NCBI GenBank assembly: GCA_016779685.1
Contig: JADHND010000069.1
Location: 1-8,084, forward strand
Direction: 5' to 3'
Source of the DNA: Shewanellaceae bacterium
GTDB taxonomy: Bacteria > Pseudomonadota > Gammaproteobacteria > Enterobacterales > Shewanellaceae
Length of the DNA: 8,084 nucleotides
Position 1 is the first letter of the stretch. Every line of letters begins with the position of its first letter. The notes under the pieces were generated by a model. That model was not told the DNA's origin. It made no database searches and worked only from the letters and a program-made list of their open reading frames with translations. Both the position numbers and the translations under genes were made by a program. Positions 6,202 through 8,084 of this stretch are shown in pieces.

Positions 6202-6938
6202 GATGCGCTTTGCCAAGGTGTGAATCGATTTAAAAGCTGGTTTAAGCAAAGATAACCAGTAAAGACCAAGCCAGCTAAGACCAACATGGCAGCAAACATG
6301 GCCGCCACATCCATGCGACTGTTGTGATACAGCATATAGAAGCCTAAGCCGGCATGGGCACCGGACCACTCACCGATCACCACGCCCATGGGTGCCATGA
6401 TCACCGCGACTTTGAGGCCAGCGCCAATTGCAGGTAAAGCATAGGGCAAACGGAGGAAGCGCAATTGTTGCCACGGCGTCGCGCCCATCAATCTCGCCTG
6501 CCCCACCAAATCTTCGGGCACCCGTTTCAACCCATCAAAGGCGTTGACTGTAATCGGAAAAAAAATCATCAGGGTGGCTATCATCACTTTCGACAAGATG
6601 CCAAAACCGAACCATAAAATCAAAATAGGCGCTAAGGCAAACGTCGGCACAGCTTGACTGAACAACATGATGGGGTGAAGGAAACGCTCAAGCTTAGGAA
6701 GCTGTAGCATCAGGATCGCCAACCCCAAACCCAACAAGGTCGCGCTGATCAGACTGATCCCAATTTCGAGTAGGGTCATGCTGCCATGATAGAGTAACTC
6801 ACTGTGATGCAACCAAAGCGCAGCGCCTATCGCAGTGGGCGTTGGGAGAATGTAACTGGGCATGTTGGTCGCTATCACTGCAAATTGCCAGCAGCATAGC
6901 AGCAGCATCACCACCAAACATCGTTTAAGCACGGACAT
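6195..6938 (-). CDS. ABC transporter permease, ThiX/SsuC-like (probable thiamine-precursor type)
   Basis: A 247-residue membrane component of a type I ABC importer. 'PSYILPTPTAI' (27-37) is the usual start of the SsuC/TauC/ThiX group; 'SQAVPTFALAPILILWFGFG' (94-113) is a conserved helix pair; the cytoplasmic EAA loop that docks on the ATPase is 'EDLVGQARLMGATPWQQL' (142-159) with 'RLPYALPAI' after it. The C-terminal part 'GEWSGAHAGLGFYMLYHNSR' and 'MFAAMLVLAGL' resembles hydroxymethylpyrimidine (ThiX) permeases more than sulfonate ones. I took ATG 6938, not 6983, since AGG sits about 7 bases upstream and the start then overlaps the ATPase gene by only 14 bases. It overlaps the next gene by 7 bases. 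The substrate call is moderate. Confidence 0.85.
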   Translation of the reverse strand: MSVLKRCLVVMLLLCCWQFAVIATNMPSYILPTPTAIGAALWLHHSELLYHGSMTLLEIGISLISATLLGLGLAILMLQLPKLERFLHPIMLFSQAVPTFALAPILILWFGFGILSKVMIATLMIFFPITVNAFDGLKRVPEDLVGQARLMGATPWQQLRFLRLPYALPAIGAGLKVAVIMAPMGVVIGEWSGAHAGLGFYMLYHNSRMDVAAMFAAMLVLAGLVFTGYLCLNQLLNRFTPWQSASC

Positions 6939-7695
6939 GTAGTACCTGATCAGATCCTTGTAATTGGTTGAGGATGCTATCATGATACGGCATCAGATTC
7001 AAATCTTGACGGCCGCGAAAGGGCGCCGTATCAGGGAGAGCACACCGGAGCAAGCGCCGCGGTGCTTGCAGAATAAAGGCATGATGAGATAGGCGCAATG
7101 CTTCTAACGGATCATGGGTCACCATGAGCACAGTTTTACCCTGTAACAGCCGAAAAGCCAGGCGTTGGATCTGATCCCGGGTGATTGCATCCAGTGCGCC
7201 AAAGGGCTCATCCATCAGCACGATGGGTTTGTCTTGTAACAAGGTGCGAACCAAAGCCACCCGCTGCCGCATACCGCCAGATAATTGGTGAGGCAGCGCT
7301 TCCCGATGGGCGTACAGACCCACTTGATCAAGCAGTTCGATGGCCTGTTCCCGATGAACGGGTTGGCAAGGGATTTGCCGCAGTCGATGGCGCCATAGGA
7401 CATTGTCTAACACGGACAGCCAAGGTAACAACAAATCAGCTTGCGCCATATAGGCAATGTGCTGGGAGAGGTTTGGATAATTGGTGGACAGTGCTGAGGT
7501 GTAAACTGGGGTGATGAGATTGGCCAACAATTTAAGTAAAGACGTCTTACCGCAGCCACTTTTGCCCAGTAAGCAAGTCCATTGGCCATAGGCCAAGCAA
7601 AAAGAGAGATCTTGAAAAATAGGCTCGCCCTGATAATCCAGCCGAGCGTGGTACACGTTCACATCGGTATCAATCGACATATGATATAGGTACAT
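6925..7695 (-). CDS. ABC transporter ATP-binding protein, SsuB/ThiZ-like
   Basis: The nucleotide-binding subunit that powers the permease encoded next. In a 256-residue frame: Walker A 'GKSGCGKTS' (about 44-52), Q-loop 'AYMAQADLLLPW', signature 'LSGGMRQRVALVRTLL', Walker B 'IVLMDEPFGALDA', and H-loop 'LMVTHDPLEAL'. All catalytic parts are present, so it should hydrolyse ATP. The short 'MAQADLLLPWLSVLDNV' region and 'DEPFGALDAITR' are typical of the nitrate/sulfonate/taurine and thiamine-precursor group. The ATG at 7680 is an alternative start; neither has a clear ribosome site. First gene of the block ATPase-permease-LysE type. No substrate-binding protein is adjacent: the frame upstream on the other strand is the lipoprotein. 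No TPP riboswitch was seen upstream. Confidence 0.92.
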   Translation of the reverse strand: MYLYHMSIDTDVNVYHARLDYQGEPIFQDLSFCLAYGQWTCLLGKSGCGKTSLLKLLANLITPVYTSALSTNYPNLSQHIAYMAQADLLLPWLSVLDNVLWRHRLRQIPCQPVHREQAIELLDQVGLYAHREALPHQLSGGMRQRVALVRTLLQDKPIVLMDEPFGALDAITRDQIQRLAFRLLQGKTVLMVTHDPLEALRLSHHAFILQAPRRLLRCALPDTAPFRGRQDLNLMPYHDSILNQLQGSDQVLHVRA

Positions 7696-7718
7696 CTTGG
7701 AAAATAGGGTTTTATTTT

Positions 7719-7744
7719 AGCGAATTTGCAATAAAAAAGCGAAT
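7719..7744. repeat. 7-base direct repeat in the divergent intergenic region
   Basis: AGCGAAT occurs at 7719-7725 and 7738-7744, 19 bases apart, about two helical turns, in the 139-base gap between the ABC operon and the second FG-GAP gene. It could be an operator for either side, but a pair this short can arise by chance. No other convincing signal for the ABC operon promoter was seen in the gap. Confidence 0.2.
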
Positions 7745-7770
7745 GTCTAACCTATAAGTAGTCTATCTCT

Positions 7771-7776
7771 TATACT
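7771..7776 (+). promoter_or_regulatory. putative -10 box of the second FG-GAP lipoprotein gene
   Basis: TATACT, extended to TATACTTG exactly as upstream of the first paralogue (3871-3878), 64 bases before the ATG. No strong -35 is visible 16-18 bases upstream. Confidence 0.4.
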
Positions 7777-7834
7777 TGGTCTAAATTTTAAGGTAGGTAC
7801 AATATGAAATCAAGCGCATTTAAGAGAAGTAAAG

Positions 7835-8084
7835 ATGATCAAACTTAAAGTTATGATACCTTATTCAGTGGCTCTGTTCATTGCCAGCATGAGTCTGGTT
7901 GGTTGTTCCAACTCTGACTCGGAAGCAAGCTCCTCGACACCTCACACGTTGGTTCATGAAGCCAATTATGCAGAAGTGAAGGATGGCGACTCGTTTGGTT
8001 ATGGTTCAAGTGTGGCGGCGAGTGATGATGGTCAACTGGTGGCAGTGGGTTCAAGTAACCAAAGGTTACAGTGTACTGAAACAC
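7835..8084 (+). CDS. FG-GAP-type lipoprotein, paralogue of the 3897-5525 gene, cut by window end
   Basis: Only the first 83 residues lie in the window. The start ATG 7835 follows an AGAGAAG purine run. A signal peptide ends in the lipobox LVGC with Cys24, the same position as in the other copy, and Ser at +2. After a Ser-rich linker comes a blade 'SFGYGSSVAASDDGQLVAVG' that lines up with 'SFGSALATSKDGKVVAIG' of the first protein, and then 'QRLQC' opposite 'SKFQC', so the first cysteine of the first pair is kept. It is therefore a true family member with a diverged N-terminus rather than a recent copy. Function unknown; probably the same kind of propeller lipoprotein. The rest of the gene is needed for blade number. 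Confidence 0.8.
   Translation, partial: MIKLKVMIPYSVALFIASMSLVGCSNSDSEASSSTPHTLVHEANYAEVKDGDSFGYGSSVAASDDGQLVAVGSSNQRLQCTET

Noticed and set aside
7185..7514. 109-codon plus-strand frame
   Set aside because: It is the antisense of the ABC ATPase core, whose motifs are fully conserved on the other strand, and shows no family resemblance.
7696..7834. TPP riboswitch in front of the ABC operon
   Set aside because: No thi-box-like conserved core was found on the minus strand between the two divergent genes, and the space is largely AT-rich sequence.
7804..7848. 14-codon frame ATG 7804 to TAA overlapping the start of the second FG-GAP gene, as a leader peptide
   Set aside because: No clear ribosome site, no amino-acid bias of an attenuator and no hairpin set; it overlaps the real start in another frame.
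1..8084. CRISPR array, tRNA or rRNA
   Set aside because: No regularly spaced repeats and no tRNA- or rRNA-like segment were seen on reading both strands.

Overview
The window looks like chromosomal DNA from a marine-type gammaproteobacterium. The support is a Bor/Iss-family lipoprotein, gammaproteobacterial-style lipoprotein signals, a BCCT osmolyte transporter, an IS200/IS605-group element and a thiamine-precursor-type ABC transporter. A Vibrionaceae-like host is plausible, but nothing here fixes the genus.

Layout. Positions 1-1494 (minus) hold a decayed BCCT betaine/choline-type transporter with one in-frame UGA where Trp is expected and three apparent frameshifts; it runs off the left edge. 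A Bor/Iss-like outer-membrane lipoprotein follows (1687-1971, plus). Next comes an unrecognised 54-codon gene with an Arg/Gly-rich tail (2086-2250, plus), which has its own Shine-Dalgarno and a strong terminator. An IS605-type element (about 2301-3861) is inserted just past that terminator. Its tnpA (minus) is intact, while its divergent tnpB (plus) has lost its N-terminus and carries a frameshift. A structured 3' segment that looks like a remnant omega RNA plus right end closes the element.

Immediately beyond the IS right end is a 542-residue lipoprotein (3897-5525, plus) made of FG-GAP-like beta-propeller blades with five regularly placed cysteine pairs. A paralogue of it begins at 7835 (plus) and runs off the right edge. 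Between the two paralogues, on the minus strand, lies a tightly overlapping three-gene block read from 7695 down to 5584: an ABC ATPase, a ThiX/SsuC-like permease and a LysE/RhtB-type exporter. No substrate-binding protein is encoded with them in the window.

How it fits together. The ABC pair probably imports a small organic precursor; the closest match in the permease is to hydroxymethylpyrimidine-type systems. The translationally coupled LysE-type protein probably exports an amino acid or related compound. The two FG-GAP lipoproteins are likely surface or periplasmic proteins of the same family, and both share a TATACTTG promoter core. The left half (BCCT, tnpB) is in decay and has been hit by a mobile element; the right half is intact. 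The most unusual items are the propeller lipoprotein family with its disulfide-type loops, the orphan Arg/Gly-rich small gene, and the structured IS right end, whose presumptive guide would be the promoter of the lipoprotein next to it.
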